DNA from: Notolepis coatsorum
Lineage: Eukaryota; Chordata; Actinopteri; Aulopiformes; Paralepididae
DNA length: 64,000 nucleotides
Assembly (NCBI GenBank): GCA_963971535.1
Contig: OZ020587.1
Location: 160,407,856 to 160,471,855 of the forward strand
Direction of reading: 5' to 3'
The notes beneath the pieces were generated by a model. That model made no database searches. It saw nothing but the letters and a program-made list of their open reading frames with translations, and was not told where the DNA came from. The translations under genes were made by a program, and so were the position numbers. Positions 30,151 to 41,362 of the stretch are shown in pieces. Positions within the stretch are counted from its first letter, which is position 1, and each line of letters starts with the position of its first letter.

Positions 30151-30429
30151 TGATGAACAGCTTGTTGTGTGTATGCCGTCACAGCTGCTTACGAAAGCAA
30201 GGTCGTAAGGTCGTCGTCAACTAAATTAATTCAACTAGGATGTTGTCGACTAATCCAATTGTCGACAAGTCTGTAAAATTGCCCATATTATTGTACTTCT
30301 GTACATAATTGAAAAATACATACGGCTGCATCCTTACAACGTTTTGTAAGCAAGCAACGGTCCTAATATTACACAAGTTTTGCTTTAATGCTGGCAGTCA
30401 TCACCTCCACCAAGGAGGTTATGCTTTAC

Positions 30430-30535
30430 CTCCGTTTGTTTGTCTGTCTAAGGTACCCATGTACATGTTGAAATACTTCCCAAAGGTCAGTGAATACCAC
30501 GACAACAACACCAGAGGGAGCTCCACAAATCATGT
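30430..30535 (+). repeat. LINE family A ORF fragment
   Basis: AAGGTACCCATGTACATGTT to GAGCTCCACAAATCATG matches the C-terminal ORF region (63185-63270). It breaks off at 30535; the matching 3' tail may be 32820-32988 about 2.3 kb further on. Confidence 0.8.
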
Positions 30536-30660
30536 CTGTTACGGACGGTGTCCTTATGTATGTATATAGAGGGAGTAATGTATGTTATCTGTTGTATATA
30601 TAGGCATGTTTTGTTTGTTGTTGTCTTGTCTCCCTCTTGTGTCTACATATCCCCACTCCT

Positions 30661-32141
30661 GGGCCCTGTTCCTCGTACCTGGCTAACTGAGTTAGCCGGA
30701 TAATTTTCAGCATAGCTTGACTTAAGCCAGACATTTCCGTTCCCCGACGTCGCATTGTCTAAGTCGCTATGGCAACAGATCAGAAAGTTTGAACCTGGTC
30801 AAGGGCAGAGTTTAGTTCAGTTAGCTGGATAACCTGCATGGCCACACCCTCGCAAAGAAATGCAGCTCGCTTCCTGAAATAATTCTCACAGTCTAGATCC
30901 CATTATACCATTCTGAATTATGTTTTTGTGCTTCGTTCTTCTATAGGGGGCTTTTGAAATGTAAAATAATATACCTAAGATGCTGATAATAAATCACATT
31001 CAGCCTATAGATTTACTTTGTCCTAAATAATGCACATCATATTTATACGGATACGGCGCTCGGAGTCGCGATACACTGCATACACTGTGGTTATTTTAAT
31101 AACGGCGCATTGCAAATGTGAATCCTGCTGGGATATTTTAAATCTGGCGTTTGGCTCTGATTAGTTTAATATTCTTCGCTGTGAATTTCAAGCATACATT
31201 CAAGCGTCTATGCGTGGATATGAATTATGAGGAATCTGAATCTGTGGATTGTTTAATTGTATCACTGTCACTGTGACAGTCACGCGTTATTGTGATGTTG
31301 TAACTGGGTTTAAAATATGAGGAGATGCGCTGTTTGATGGATTTGATGACGTGACGTGACTTGATAAATTGAATGAGCCTTTGACGTTTTTGATGAATGA
31401 ATTTGAGAAAATGCATTTATCTTTTCAAGCACTGTTATCTGATGATGAACATGAGGTGTCACTGGTATAAACCAAAGGTTAATCAATTCAATGCATGTAT
31501 GGATGATGTCCAAAACAGATTAAAACCTGATTAATAGTGTAACTGCAAGCCTCCCTCCAAGCCTCTCTTTGGGAACCATGTATTTATATAGTACATAATA
31601 CCTAAGCACATTCAGTACAGATATCCTCATAATATAATTTGTATCAATTAGATATACTATTTGGGCTTGTTTTTATCCTTATTCTGAAAGAGTTTAACTA
31701 ATTATTTTCGCTAGCAAGATCTCATTTGATTATTCATTCCATTAAGCCTACTGCCAGCAGGCACATTTAAAGAAATATAATCTGATTGATTGGGGTAATG
31801 AGGGACTTAAAATTTGCCTATAGATTATGCATTTAACTTCTCTGCAAGGCTATTGAGCCGTACTGTATTGTACCCATTCTGCAATCTTGTTAATAAAGTT
31901 TTAAATCAATCAATCAATCAATGGCGTTGGAAAATCAGGATTTCTGCAATCTACACCTGCTGTCTTTTCAGGTGAGGCGGCCGCGTGCAATTATCCTGAG
32001 TATCAAGTCTGGTTCGAATTAACGAGACTGAATCCACCTTCGAGGAACAGGGAAAGCCTGGATTCAAACATCGGGTTAATTGAATCTGGATAATGGGACT
32101 TTTGATCGACTTAGTTGAACCAGGTACGGGGAATAGAGCCC
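30661..32141. mobile_element. Putative cut-and-paste transposon, GGGCCCTGTTCC termini
   Basis: GGGCCCTGTTCCTCGTACCT at the left end and AGGTACGGGGAATAGAGCCC at the right end are inverted repeats of about 22 bp with a few mismatches. Interior non-coding, with a LINE tail (31850-31922) nested. Termini resemble PIF/Harbinger-type fish elements from memory, but no clear target duplication was found. Confidence 0.5.
31850..31922 (+). repeat. LINE family A 3' tail (short)
   Basis: ATTGAGCCGTACTGTATTGT to AATAAAGTTTTAAATCAATC and (AATC)n; about 70 bp, one of the shortest copies. Confidence 0.85.
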
Positions 32142-32819
32142 TGTGTCTCAGTTCCAGCAACAACAACAGCAGCAGCAGCTGAGGCTTGTCAGGCAATCAG
32201 GCTCCACACTCCTTCATATACCCATTTGTGTGCAGTGTTAGTGAGCTCCCTGGTTCGTTTGGTTGTGGTAACTATTATATGCTGTGTCTGTGTGGGAGAG
32301 CTCTTTGATGTGTTTTGGTATAGAGCTGAGGCTCTTAGCTAGTTTTGGTGTGAGAGCTGGTCAAAGCTCTGTGTGAGCTCAGTGTGTGTGAGAGCTGGTG
32401 AAAGCTCTGGTTCATTGTTTGTTAGCATAGGAATTATTGTCAGTGTTGTGTATTTGGTGTAGAGCTGGTACCTGAAGCTCTGGTTTATTGTATTGTATTT
32501 AGGTCATTAGTTTATTGCACATTTCTGTTAACATTTGTTCTCTTGTATCACCCAGCCTATGGTGATTGTTTTTCTTTGTTTATTAATCTTTTGTTTCGCA
32601 CAGGGACATTGAGGACAGGAAGATACCCTGGGTCTACATTTTGCATCACGTAGGTGACCTACTGTTAAAGACACCAGCCTTAGAAGTGAGCACCACCACC
32701 TGTACTTTGGGGCGTCCGCGCCTGTAAGGGGGGGGGGGGGGGGGGGGGGGCTTTTATTTCTTTTTGATATTTAATTTGGTGCTCACTGGTAAGTATATTC
32801 TCTTTTAGAAACTCTGTCT
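32142..32819. other. LTR-like or unclassified repeat sequence with G-run hairpin
   Basis: Contains degenerate repeats of GTGAGAGCTGGT/AAAGCTCTG (32340-32480) and a run of about 23 G at 32728-32750. The G-run lies inside a hairpin formed by AGTGAGCACC (32685-32694) and GGTGCTCACT (32778-32787). With 30536-30660 it might be one interrupted LTR starting TGTTACGGACGG, but I could not find its end. Confidence 0.3.
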
Positions 32820-32988
32820 GTAAATAAACAGTACTGTATATTTGTATGTTATGAATTGAAAATGGGGGACCCTGATGTAAACAAGACAAAAGTCTTTCTC
32901 TGGTCTGCATCCCATTAACAATTGTGTGTATTGAGCCGTACTGTATTGTACCCATTCTGCAATCTGTTAATACAATTTTTAATCAATC
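32820..32988 (+). repeat. LINE family A 3' tail
   Basis: AAACAGTACTGTATATTTG, GAATTGAAAATGGGGGACCC to (AATC)n. Confidence 0.88.
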
Positions 32989-33083
32989 AGTCTGTGAACA
33001 AGATATCTCAAAAAGATACGGCAGGACTGCCAAACCATTCTGCGACCCCATGACCTTTCTCTAGCGCCAACCTCAGGCCAAAC

Positions 33084-33151
33084 TTAACCCCTTCACTACC
33101 ACACCGGTAGTAAAAGGTTAACCTTCTGTAGTGTGGTAGTGAATGGGTTAA
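33084..33151. repeat. Palindromic MITE-like hairpin (TTAACCC type), copy 2
   Basis: Arms TTAACCCCTTCACTACCACA and its near-complement at 33131-33151; the inner motif AAAGGTTAACCTTCTG is shared with 8163-8252. 33152-33529 holds nothing recognised. Confidence 0.7.
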
Positions 33152-33529
33152 AAGGTTCAAATTAGTATCTCTGGAGCCTGTTAGTCGTACAGTCACAAAC
33201 ACCCAGAGATGTGAAGCCTCATAGACAAGTGTGTCATTGATTTAAAAATATTTTTTCCCTACTTCTATGTAATTGTTTATTGTGATGATGACGTCTATTA
33301 TGGAAAATTATATGTTCACCGTTTAACCTTTAGAAATCAGCTTACGATGGAGACGCTCTGACATTCTCTTACTGTATACATTTAGCTCAGGGTTACCCAT
33401 GACTCGGAGACATAGCCAGACATTTTCTAGTACCTTGGAAACTTCTGACATAGCTAGAGAAATAGCCAGACACCGTCTCATGACTGTGCATTTCCACAGG
33501 TTCTCTTTGTTTTTCTTTCCTATATGTAA

Positions 33530-33652
33530 CCTTGTGTGTCTTAAGACTTACAGTATAAGAGTAATTAAACACTCTGGACTCAGTTCTCAAATTGTCTTAC
33601 AGTATAAAGAGTTATTAAACACTCAGTTCTCAGATTGTCTTACAGTATAAAG
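33530..33652 (+). repeat. 42/49-bp minisatellite, left part
   Basis: Units with TCTTACAGTATAAGAGTTAT and ACACTCTGGACTCAGTTCTC; continues at 42755 beyond the BEL element. Confidence 0.9.
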
Positions 33653-35042
33653 TGTTGTGAAGGATCAGATTAAACCGAATATATATATTTATTATATATA
33701 TATATTTAAATAGTATTTGTATATCGTTTGATATCCCCTGTATATTCCTTGTACAATATGCACTGAATATCCCTTTAGTCTACTAAACAGCCCATAATAG
33801 TTTCATTCTACCATTGGACGAGAACCTGGCGCCAGCAGCCATACCCCTAGGTTCAAGTTCAATCGTGCCGCCCAACATGTCGTGGCAAGCCCGGTTCCGC
33901 GTAGGAATACGTCTGGCGAAATACGAATGGTACTATTTGTTCACAGCGCATATATATATGGCGCAAGTAAAGTAGAACTTTCTTTTAGTCCATTAGTTCT
34001 TTACCCTCCAACCGAGTAACAGACGCGAAGCCTCACCCACGACGCACGTGTGGTGCAGTAAGGCCTACTTGGCCTCAGAATAGGCATTGAGATATCGTGT
34101 GGATTAATAGTTGAATTGTCATAGTTTGGCACTATACCGTCGAGTTGGACGTATTCTATTAAGCTAATAATAGTCTATTTATGTATGGTGCATCGTTCGG
34201 TTAGAGTTATAAAGTTATCAGTACCCCCATCGTTCCTGACGTTATCTGGAGTCTTAACCAGGCTGGGCAGACCACTAGTGGTGCTTGCATCCGAGGAGCT
34301 CCGGGCCAGGGCGACTGGACCTGTACATTGGATTACTCTACCCGGACGACGGCGAGCCTTCCACGGCTTGGATTATGCTTTGGGTGCTTTGATTATTCCA
34401 TGGATAACGGCCAACACTTCTGAGTGTTGGAACTACCCCCCGGAGAGGAGTCAAGGTGAGACGGTGCTCTACACCAGTGAGGTCGCCTCACGTCTCTCCG
34501 TTGTGGACCGGCAGCTACCGTCCACCAGAGGGTCCAGCTGTATTCGTCTGCGGACCGAGGTTCTGTGGGCACCGTGTTCAAGACTTTGAATTCTCCCAAG
34601 AAATCGTCGGCCAGATGGGATACCGCCAGCGGCTTCTCTAACCCCCCCCTCCTACTGTCTTACAACCAGCGGGACCCCCCCCCCCTTAGTGTATCCAGCT
34701 ATAATCATTTAAGTACCATCGCTATAGTTTCCTAAAGAACCGGGTTGTATACTTACTCCCTGCGTAACCAGAGATTGGACATTCAATGTTGATTTACCTA
34801 CGAATACTCATTTGCCATACAAGTGCATTTCAAATCATAAGTGTAAACAAGTGAACGTTGTATATACCTTTTGCTATATTAAATATTCGATTTGTACATT
34901 TGTGTGGACTTCGTTTCATCAGGTGGGAAAGTGTTCATCATATTTATATCATGTACTGGATGGCCAGAAGTTAAAGTACAAGAGGTAGTGGTTTAATACC
35001 ATACTTAACAATACAGTCAGGGAATTGTACCCCTCAGTTACA
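33653..35042 (+). repeat. BEL 5' LTR, 1390 bp
   Basis: TGTTGTGAAGGATC to CCTCAGTTACA. The 134-codon frame at 34185-34589 has no known domain and is simply duplicated in the 3' LTR. Confidence 0.95.
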
Positions 35043-35044
35043 AT

Positions 35045-35062
35045 TGGTCCTTCGAGCCGGAG
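35045..35062 (+). other. BEL primer-binding site, tRNA-Tyr type
   Basis: TGGTCCTTCGAGCCGGA is complementary to the 3' end of vertebrate tRNA-Tyr including CCA (tRNA sequence from general knowledge). It starts 2 nt after the LTR end. Confidence 0.8.
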
Positions 35063-35110
35063 GGTAACTAGTGTAATATTAATATAGTGTTATTAATATT
35101 AAAATGGCCT

Positions 35111-38100
35111 ATGATGAACACTCCACGAAACGGTCCTCCTAACGTAGAACGCCCGCGGCGCAGACGACAGACACCTCAGTACTTAGAGGATTACGCTGTC
35201 AGTCAACTACCTAGCCTTCGACAAACGGTAAACGCGGTAAAAGTAGAAAGTAAAATTATGTCTGACCTTAACGACCAGGTGTCCCCGACCACAAAGGCCC
35301 TAGTAGGTCCTAATGTAACTGACCAAGCTCACGGTGGGGACCAGGAGGGAGCTGACATGCCTTTACCCCCCGCCAATACCGAAGAAGTAGTCCCCGACCA
35401 GCCCCGGGAGGAAGACAACCCTACAGAGAGAGAACTCTGCACGGAAGAAGAGGAGGAGAGCGCCGAGGAAATAGAGCTCCAGGACTCCCCAACGAGTACA
35501 CCCAGGAGCGGCTCACCCAGGAGCGGCTCACCTCCACAACCGCCTTCCCCCAGCGAAGCGGAGAGGATGCTACAACAGGCGTTCCTCGTCAGCCTGACAG
35601 CCTCTACCGAACGCGATCGACTTCAGGGTGAACGCGATCGTCTCCAAGCACAGACGCTTAGCGAGCGCGAACAACTCCAAGCGCAACAACGGAGCGAAGA
35701 AGAGCGCATACGCCTGGAGATGAGACGCCTTCAGACGGAAGAGAATATGGCAAGAGACCGGGCCGACGCCCAGCGCGCCGCTGCCGGTGCCCAAAGAGAA
35801 GCAGATCTCACCAAGCGCGAAGTCGAGCGCGACAAGTTACAAGCGCAGCTAATGGAGCAGCTGATCCGCAAGGCAACACCCTCTCCCTCCGCCAGGGGTT
35901 CAAGGAACTCGTCGAGACAACAGTCAAGGGCAGCGTCTCCTAACCGAGCAAGCGACCCTGAACTTGACCAACAGACCGAGCCTATACCCCCCGCAGACCC
36001 CCTTCCCAGACCGGTCCAAGCGAGACCCAGCTACAAGGAAGGAGCGGCATACACTGCGGAGAAGCTAAATAAACGATTACAGGATCTGGAAGACCTGATA
36101 GAGGAAGAAGAGGGAGAGGAGGAGAACCAAGCCCGACGACAGCACAGTACTCCACCGGACCAGGAGGTCCAGTACAGCCCAGGCTATACCCCCGCGGCGC
36201 TGCGCTACAGACCCCCGACTCTATTCACGGGTGAGCACGACGCACGACCAGCCCCGAGGAATAGCACCTGGACCAGCGGGCCATGGTACCCTGTCGGTAC
36301 CAGCCCACAGAGAGGCGCAAGAGGGGACTCGCCTAGGAGGTCTCTCCCCCAACGCTCGCCGATGTATCAGCCATCCACGGCGTCATACATTGCCACGCCG
36401 TCGTTTCCAGACTTCACCTATGAGAGTCGAGCACAGTACACGGAGCTCCGGATGTGCTTAGAGACAATGATGGTGGATGTCGCTGATGAACGCCACAAGT
36501 ATGCAATATTACTGAAGCACCTGAAAGTACCGCGAGCGCACAATATAGCGCTGGCCTATGCCACCTCTACGACCCCATACACAGCGGCCCTGGCGGCGCT
36601 GGACCAGAGATATGGACGTATATGGGATTACGTAATCCAAGAGATAAGGCATATTGATCGCCTACCCCCAGCAACAGACAATCGCTCATTAGACGACCTG
36701 TCAATCAAAGTGCAGTCCCTGGTAGGGATGCTGGGAGCGCAACGGGAAAAGGGCATGCATGAGCTATACGCCAACTCTAACGTCGAGAGGATTTTGGAGA
36801 AGCTGCCACCCGCAAGACAAGAGCGTTTTAGGCGGCAGAGAGACTACCGGGATCCCAACGGCCCCGAACCATCCCTCCTTGATCTAGCCGACTTCCTGGC
36901 GAGAGAAGTCAGCAGCTTACGACTGGATACGTTCGGGCGGAGCACGCCAAGCTCCAGAGAGGGACCCAGGAGAATAAATGATGGAAGAAGATCGGTGACT
37001 GTCATGCACCAATCAGAGTCAGTACCGAGCAGTAAGAGCCACAGTACCCCCTCGAGAAAAGAGAAGTGGAAGATGGTTTGCCCCTACTGTGAGAAAGAAC
37101 ACTGGCTGTCACAATGTGACCTGTTCACAAAGATGAATGCAGAAGAAGTGAGTCAATGGATAAAGTCCAACAGGCGCTGTTACCGATGTGCGCGACCACA
37201 CATGGCAGCCGAATGCCGCCTAAAGAAAAGGTGCAGTCGGTGCGACGGAGCCCATCTAGATATACTACACGACAGTAACAGAAGACGGCCTTCACCTGCA
37301 CCATCGAGCGGCACCAAGGCAAGTGTCATGTACATTGACCCCGCCAGCAGCAGCGGCGCCCAAGTGCTCTTAAAGGTAGTCCGTGTGACATTGAGCTACC
37401 AAGATAAAGTCATGGACACTTACGCCGTCCTTGATGACGGGTCAGAGAAGACCCTTCTGCTCGCGTCCGCTGCGGCCCAGCTGGGACTGCGGGGGAGCGA
37501 GAACGAAATGACGATTCGGACAATAAGAAGAGATTTAAAGACGATAAAGGGCGAGAATGTCTCCTTCACTATCGCAGCAAACGGGCAGCCAGAGCGACGG
37601 TATAGGATTACAAATGCTTTCACCAGCCAAGAAATAGGACTATCGCAGTACACCTACCCTATCGCCAAGTTGATGGATAAATATGTGCACCTGCGACAAC
37701 TACCCATCCCGCTCATAGACGGCGCTACCCCGACCCTGCTGATAGGCTCCGACCATGCAGAACTCATAGTCCCGATTGACCGGGTCCATACAGGACCCCG
37801 AGGCTGTCCTGCGGCAGTCGAGACCCGCCTAGGGTGGACACTACAAGGCCCCCTCGCTAAATCTCTCAACCGAACAGCAGCCACTAGCTGCCTCCACTCC
37901 AGAACGACAGAAGAAGACACCACTCTCCTGCAACATGTCGAGAGGCTATGGACACTAGAGACAATGCCCTTTAAGAACGAAAAGAAAGATATTCGTTCTA
38001 AAGAAGACATTTACGCCATCAACCTACTCGAGCAAGGGACAAAGAGAGTCACAGTCGGCGGAGTGATGAGATACGCAACTCCACTCCTGAGGCGAGAGGG

Positions 38101-41100
38101 AATGCCCACTTTTCACGCAAAGAAAGACGCCACGGAGCGCTATCTATTGAACATGGAGCGGCGCCTAGCCAAAGACCCCGCTCAAGAGAGTGTGTACCGC
38201 GCTGAGATTGAGAAGCTAATCACAGCGGGACACGTGACAAAGATTGACATTAAAGAGGCCGATCAGACGACCGAATCATGGTACGTGCCGCATCACAAGG
38301 TCCACCACAACGGCAAGGATCGCATTGTGTTTAACTGCAGCTACCAGATCGGATCCCAAAATCTGAATAAAGAGCTCTTGCCCGGCCCCACACTCGGCCC
38401 CTCCCTACTAGGCGTGCTACTGCGCTTCCGCCAGGACAAGGTGGCTATCAGCGGGGATATCAAAGGGATGTTCCTGCAGGTGAGACTAGTGGAGGAGGAC
38501 AAGCCCCTGCTGCGGTTCCTATGGAGAGAGAGGATCGGAGATGAGAACCCAGCCATCTACCAGTGGGAAGTACTCCCCTTCGGAACCACATGCAGCCCGT
38601 GCTGTGCTACATTTGCACTACAGAAACACGTCGCAGAGGACCCAGCAGCAGATGAAGAGGTCCGACACAGTGTGAAGAACAGTTTCTACGTGGACAACTG
38701 TTTACAAAGCGTTTCGACTCAAGAAGAAGCCGAGGCTCTCCTAATCAAGCTACGCGCCTCCCTGATCAAAGGCGGCTTTGATCTCAGGCAGTGGGCCAGC
38801 AGTGACCCGCACGTATTGCGCAGCCTCTCCCCCGCGGACAAGGCTGCCAGCAGCGAGACCTGGATGGCGACCATCCCAGGAGAAGCCCAAGAAATGACAC
38901 TAGGACTAGTCTGGCGCTTCAAAACAGACTCGCTCCACTATAGACCAGAGCAGGGAAGGTCGACGGCGATACCGACCACCAGACGGAGTGTGTACAGAAC
39001 ACTCGCCAGACAATATGACCCGTTGGGATGTATTCTACCTTACACCACCAGGGCAAAGATGATTGTACGAGCACTATGGGACAAGGACCAGGGCTGGGAC
39101 GACCCCATACCCGCACACCTTGCCTCAACATGGAGAGAGTGGGAGACGGAACTCCGCTCACTCCCAGGCGTCAATATACGCCGCAGCTACTTCCCATCCA
39201 CAGTGAGGCCAGAGACATGCAAGATTGATCTACACGTCTTCAGCGACGCCTCTGAAGTAGCCTATGGATCGGTGGCCTACTTGCGTGCCCAAGAGAAGGG
39301 AGGAAAGATACACACTGCTTTCATCCTGGCTCGCTCAAGAATAGCCCCACAAAAGCAACAATCTATCCCGCGTCTAGAGCTCTGCGCAGCCCTAGCAGGA
39401 GCGCATCTAGCCACGTTAATCCAACATGAACTCACCATTCCGGTGCACAGAACAATCTTGTGGTCAGATTCCACGACAGTACTCACATGGATCAAGTCTG
39501 ATTCATGCAGATACAAAGTCTTCGTGGGAGTCAGAGTCACCGAGATTCAAGAGTTAACAGAAGCAGCGAGCTGGCGGTATGTGGACACCAAACACAACCC
39601 AGCTGACGTCATCACCCGGGGAATGTCTCTGGATGACCTCACCCGTCGCAACATCTACAGTGACGGACCAGAATTCCTCAAGCTCCCCGAAGAAGAGTGG
39701 CCTACGCCCACCCCACGGGAAGCAAGTAACGAGGAGGCTGAGAACAAGAAACCTATGTTCTGTGGACTGAGCACAGTCGCCTCCACAGACCCCAACATAG
39801 ATGACTGCATTACCCTAGAGAGTGCGCAGCAAAAGACATTCCTGTGGCACCACCCAGAGATTCAGTCCACCACTGACATGTCAGCAGCTGACTACGAAGA
39901 AGCAGAACTTCTTCTACTACAACGAGCCCAGAGAGACTCGTTCCCCGATGAGCTAGACTGTCTACAGGGAGGAAAGCCCGTCCCATCAGACAGCAGACTG
40001 CTCCACCTGGCACCCGAGAGTGACGCCCATAATCTCATCAGAGTGGGTGGTCGCCTGCGGAGAGCCCCCGATCTACCGGATGACATTAAGTACCCGATAG
40101 TCTTGAACAGCAGACACAAGGTCACAGAGCTGATCATAAAGAAATACGACGAGGATGTACACCACGCAGGAGCAGAGAGAGTCTTCGCGGAGATCAGACG
40201 TCGCTATTGGATACTTCAAGGAAGAGAAGCGGTGCGACGCTTCCAGCGAACCTGTCTAGACTGCCGAAAGTGGCGCGCGCAGCCCAGCATACCACGGATG
40301 GCTGACATACCTCCCTGTCGCCTCCGACTCGGCGACAAGCCATTCCACTCCACAGGCATGGACTGTTTTGGCCCGTTGTATATAAAGAGAGGAAGAGGAA
40401 CCGAGAAGCGGTGGGGTATTGTATTCAAATGCATGACCACCAGAGCGATACATATCGAGCTCCTTCCGACCATGAGCACAGACTCATTCCTTATGGCCTT
40501 CCGAAGATTCACATCACGGAAAGGAAAACCGTCTACATTGTTGTCTGATCACGGGACAAACTTCAAAGGCGGAGAAAGAGAGCTGAGAGAGAGCTTCCAA
40601 GCTATGGGCCCAGAACTTAAGACCCACCTCGCTCCATCCCAGATTGACTTCCAGTTTAATCCCCCGAACGCACCCCAATTCGGTGGAACCTGGGAACGAG
40701 AAGTACGTTCTATAAAGACAGCCCTGTACGCCGTGCTTGGGGCCCAGACTGTGGCGGAGGAAGTCCTAATGACAGTCCTCACGGAGATCGAGGGAGTATT
40801 GAACTCAAAGCCCCTCGGTTACGTCTCCAGTGATGTAGCAGATGTCGACCCAGTCACCCCCAACACACTCTTAATGGGGCGGCTGGACCCCGCGCTACCC
40901 CAGACAATGTACAGGCCTGAAGAAGCGAACGGCCGAAGAATGTGGAGGTACAGTCAAGTACTAGCTGACAAGTTTTGGAGCAGCTTCCTACTCCACTACC
41001 TACCGTCTCTACAGACCCGCCAGAAGTGGGTAACAGAGAGAGACAATTTGACAGAAGGAACAGTCGTCATGATTATCGACCAGTCACTACCCAGAGCTAT

Positions 41101-41269
41101 GTGGCCGGCTGGCCGCGTAAGCAAAGTGATCACCGGTGCCGATGGCAAGGTCCGAGCAGCTGAAGTACTCGTCCAAGGGCGAACTTACACACGACCCGTG
41201 GCGAGGCTAATAGAACTGCCCCGACTCCCAGACACTATCGATGATGACCATGACCCCATGACTTTGTGA
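35111..41269 (+). CDS. BEL/Pao Gag-Pol polyprotein, intact, 2052 codons
   Basis: The first ATG of the frame is at 35111 (the frame is open from 35087 without an ATG). Gag: Glu/Arg/Gln-rich coiled coil (about 140-260), then a gag core (about 420-600; ALAALDQRYGRIWDYV), CCHC-like knuckles from C657 (CPYCEKEHWLSQC; CYRCARPHMAAEC; CSRCDGAH). Protease with DDG at 775-777 (VLDDGSEKTLLL), the Pao form of the D-[ST]-G site. RT with INNER motifs GDIKGMFLQVRL and active site FYVDN (Y1193-N1196). RNase H with D1379 (FSDASEVAYG), E of PRLELCAAL and D1453 (WSDSTTVLTW). Integrase zinc motif H1684/C1715/C1718 and catalytic D1751, D1813 (SDHGTNFKGG), E1862 (TWERE). A DUF5641-type C-terminus closes the protein (VARLIELPRL). 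No stop or frameshift. The second RT catalytic Asp is Asn here, as in some Pao elements. Confidence 0.95.
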   Translation: MMNTPRNGPPNVERPRRRRQTPQYLEDYAVSQLPSLRQTVNAVKVESKIMSDLNDQVSPTTKALVGPNVTDQAHGGDQEGADMPLPPANTEEVVPDQPREEDNPTERELCTEEEEESAEEIELQDSPTSTPRSGSPRSGSPPQPPSPSEAERMLQQAFLVSLTASTERDRLQGERDRLQAQTLSEREQLQAQQRSEEERIRLEMRRLQTEENMARDRADAQRAAAGAQREADLTKREVERDKLQAQLMEQLIRKATPSPSARGSRNSSRQQSRAASPNRASDPELDQQTEPIPPADPLPRPVQARPSYKEGAAYTAEKLNKRLQDLEDLIEEEEGEEENQARRQHSTPPDQEVQYSPGYTPAALRYRPPTLFTGEHDARPAPRNSTWTSGPWYPVGTSPQRGARGDSPRRSLPQRSPMYQPSTASYIATPSFPDFTYESRAQYTELRMCLETMMVDVADERHKYAILLKHLKVPRAHNIALAYATSTTPYTAALAALDQRYGRIWDYVIQEIRHIDRLPPATDNRSLDDLSIKVQSLVGMLGAQREKGMHELYANSNVERILEKLPPARQERFRRQRDYRDPNGPEPSLLDLADFLAREVSSLRLDTFGRSTPSSREGPRRINDGRRSVTVMHQSESVPSSKSHSTPSRKEKWKMVCPYCEKEHWLSQCDLFTKMNAEEVSQWIKSNRRCYRCARPHMAAECRLKKRCSRCDGAHLDILHDSNRRRPSPAPSSGTKASVMYIDPASSSGAQVLLKVVRVTLSYQDKVMDTYAVLDDGSEKTLLLASAAAQLGLRGSENEMTIRTIRRDLKTIKGENVSFTIAANGQPERRYRITNAFTSQEIGLSQYTYPIAKLMDKYVHLRQLPIPLIDGATPTLLIGSDHAELIVPIDRVHTGPRGCPAAVETRLGWTLQGPLAKSLNRTAATSCLHSRTTEEDTTLLQHVERLWTLETMPFKNEKKDIRSKEDIYAINLLEQGTKRVTVGGVMRYATPLLRREGMPTFHAKKDATERYLLNMERRLAKDPAQESVYRAEIEKLITAGHVTKIDIKEADQTTESWYVPHHKVHHNGKDRIVFNCSYQIGSQNLNKELLPGPTLGPSLLGVLLRFRQDKVAISGDIKGMFLQVRLVEEDKPLLRFLWRERIGDENPAIYQWEVLPFGTTCSPCCATFALQKHVAEDPAADEEVRHSVKNSFYVDNCLQSVSTQEEAEALLIKLRASLIKGGFDLRQWASSDPHVLRSLSPADKAASSETWMATIPGEAQEMTLGLVWRFKTDSLHYRPEQGRSTAIPTTRRSVYRTLARQYDPLGCILPYTTRAKMIVRALWDKDQGWDDPIPAHLASTWREWETELRSLPGVNIRRSYFPSTVRPETCKIDLHVFSDASEVAYGSVAYLRAQEKGGKIHTAFILARSRIAPQKQQSIPRLELCAALAGAHLATLIQHELTIPVHRTILWSDSTTVLTWIKSDSCRYKVFVGVRVTEIQELTEAASWRYVDTKHNPADVITRGMSLDDLTRRNIYSDGPEFLKLPEEEWPTPTPREASNEEAENKKPMFCGLSTVASTDPNIDDCITLESAQQKTFLWHHPEIQSTTDMSAADYEEAELLLLQRAQRDSFPDELDCLQGGKPVPSDSRLLHLAPESDAHNLIRVGGRLRRAPDLPDDIKYPIVLNSRHKVTELIIKKYDEDVHHAGAERVFAEIRRRYWILQGREAVRRFQRTCLDCRKWRAQPSIPRMADIPPCRLRLGDKPFHSTGMDCFGPLYIKRGRGTEKRWGIVFKCMTTRAIHIELLPTMSTDSFLMAFRRFTSRKGKPSTLLSDHGTNFKGGERELRESFQAMGPELKTHLAPSQIDFQFNPPNAPQFGGTWEREVRSIKTALYAVLGAQTVAEEVLMTVLTEIEGVLNSKPLGYVSSDVADVDPVTPNTLLMGRLDPALPQTMYRPEEANGRRMWRYSQVLADKFWSSFLLHYLPSLQTRQKWVTERDNLTEGTVVMIIDQSLPRAMWPAGRVSKVITGADGKVRAAEVLVQGRTYTRPVARLIELPRLPDTIDDDHDPMTL

Positions 41270-41362
41270 GTTGACTGACCCTTACAGCGGACCTTGAGTG
41301 GTAGACAGTGCGGTTAATCTGTCTCTGTTTAGCTAATTAGGTGGGACTAATTAGGGGGCGGC

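Noticed and set aside
34185..34589. 134-codon ORF in the BEL LTR, repeated at 41895-42299
   Set aside because: Present twice only because the LTRs are duplicates; no domain, and it lies in the expected U3/R region.
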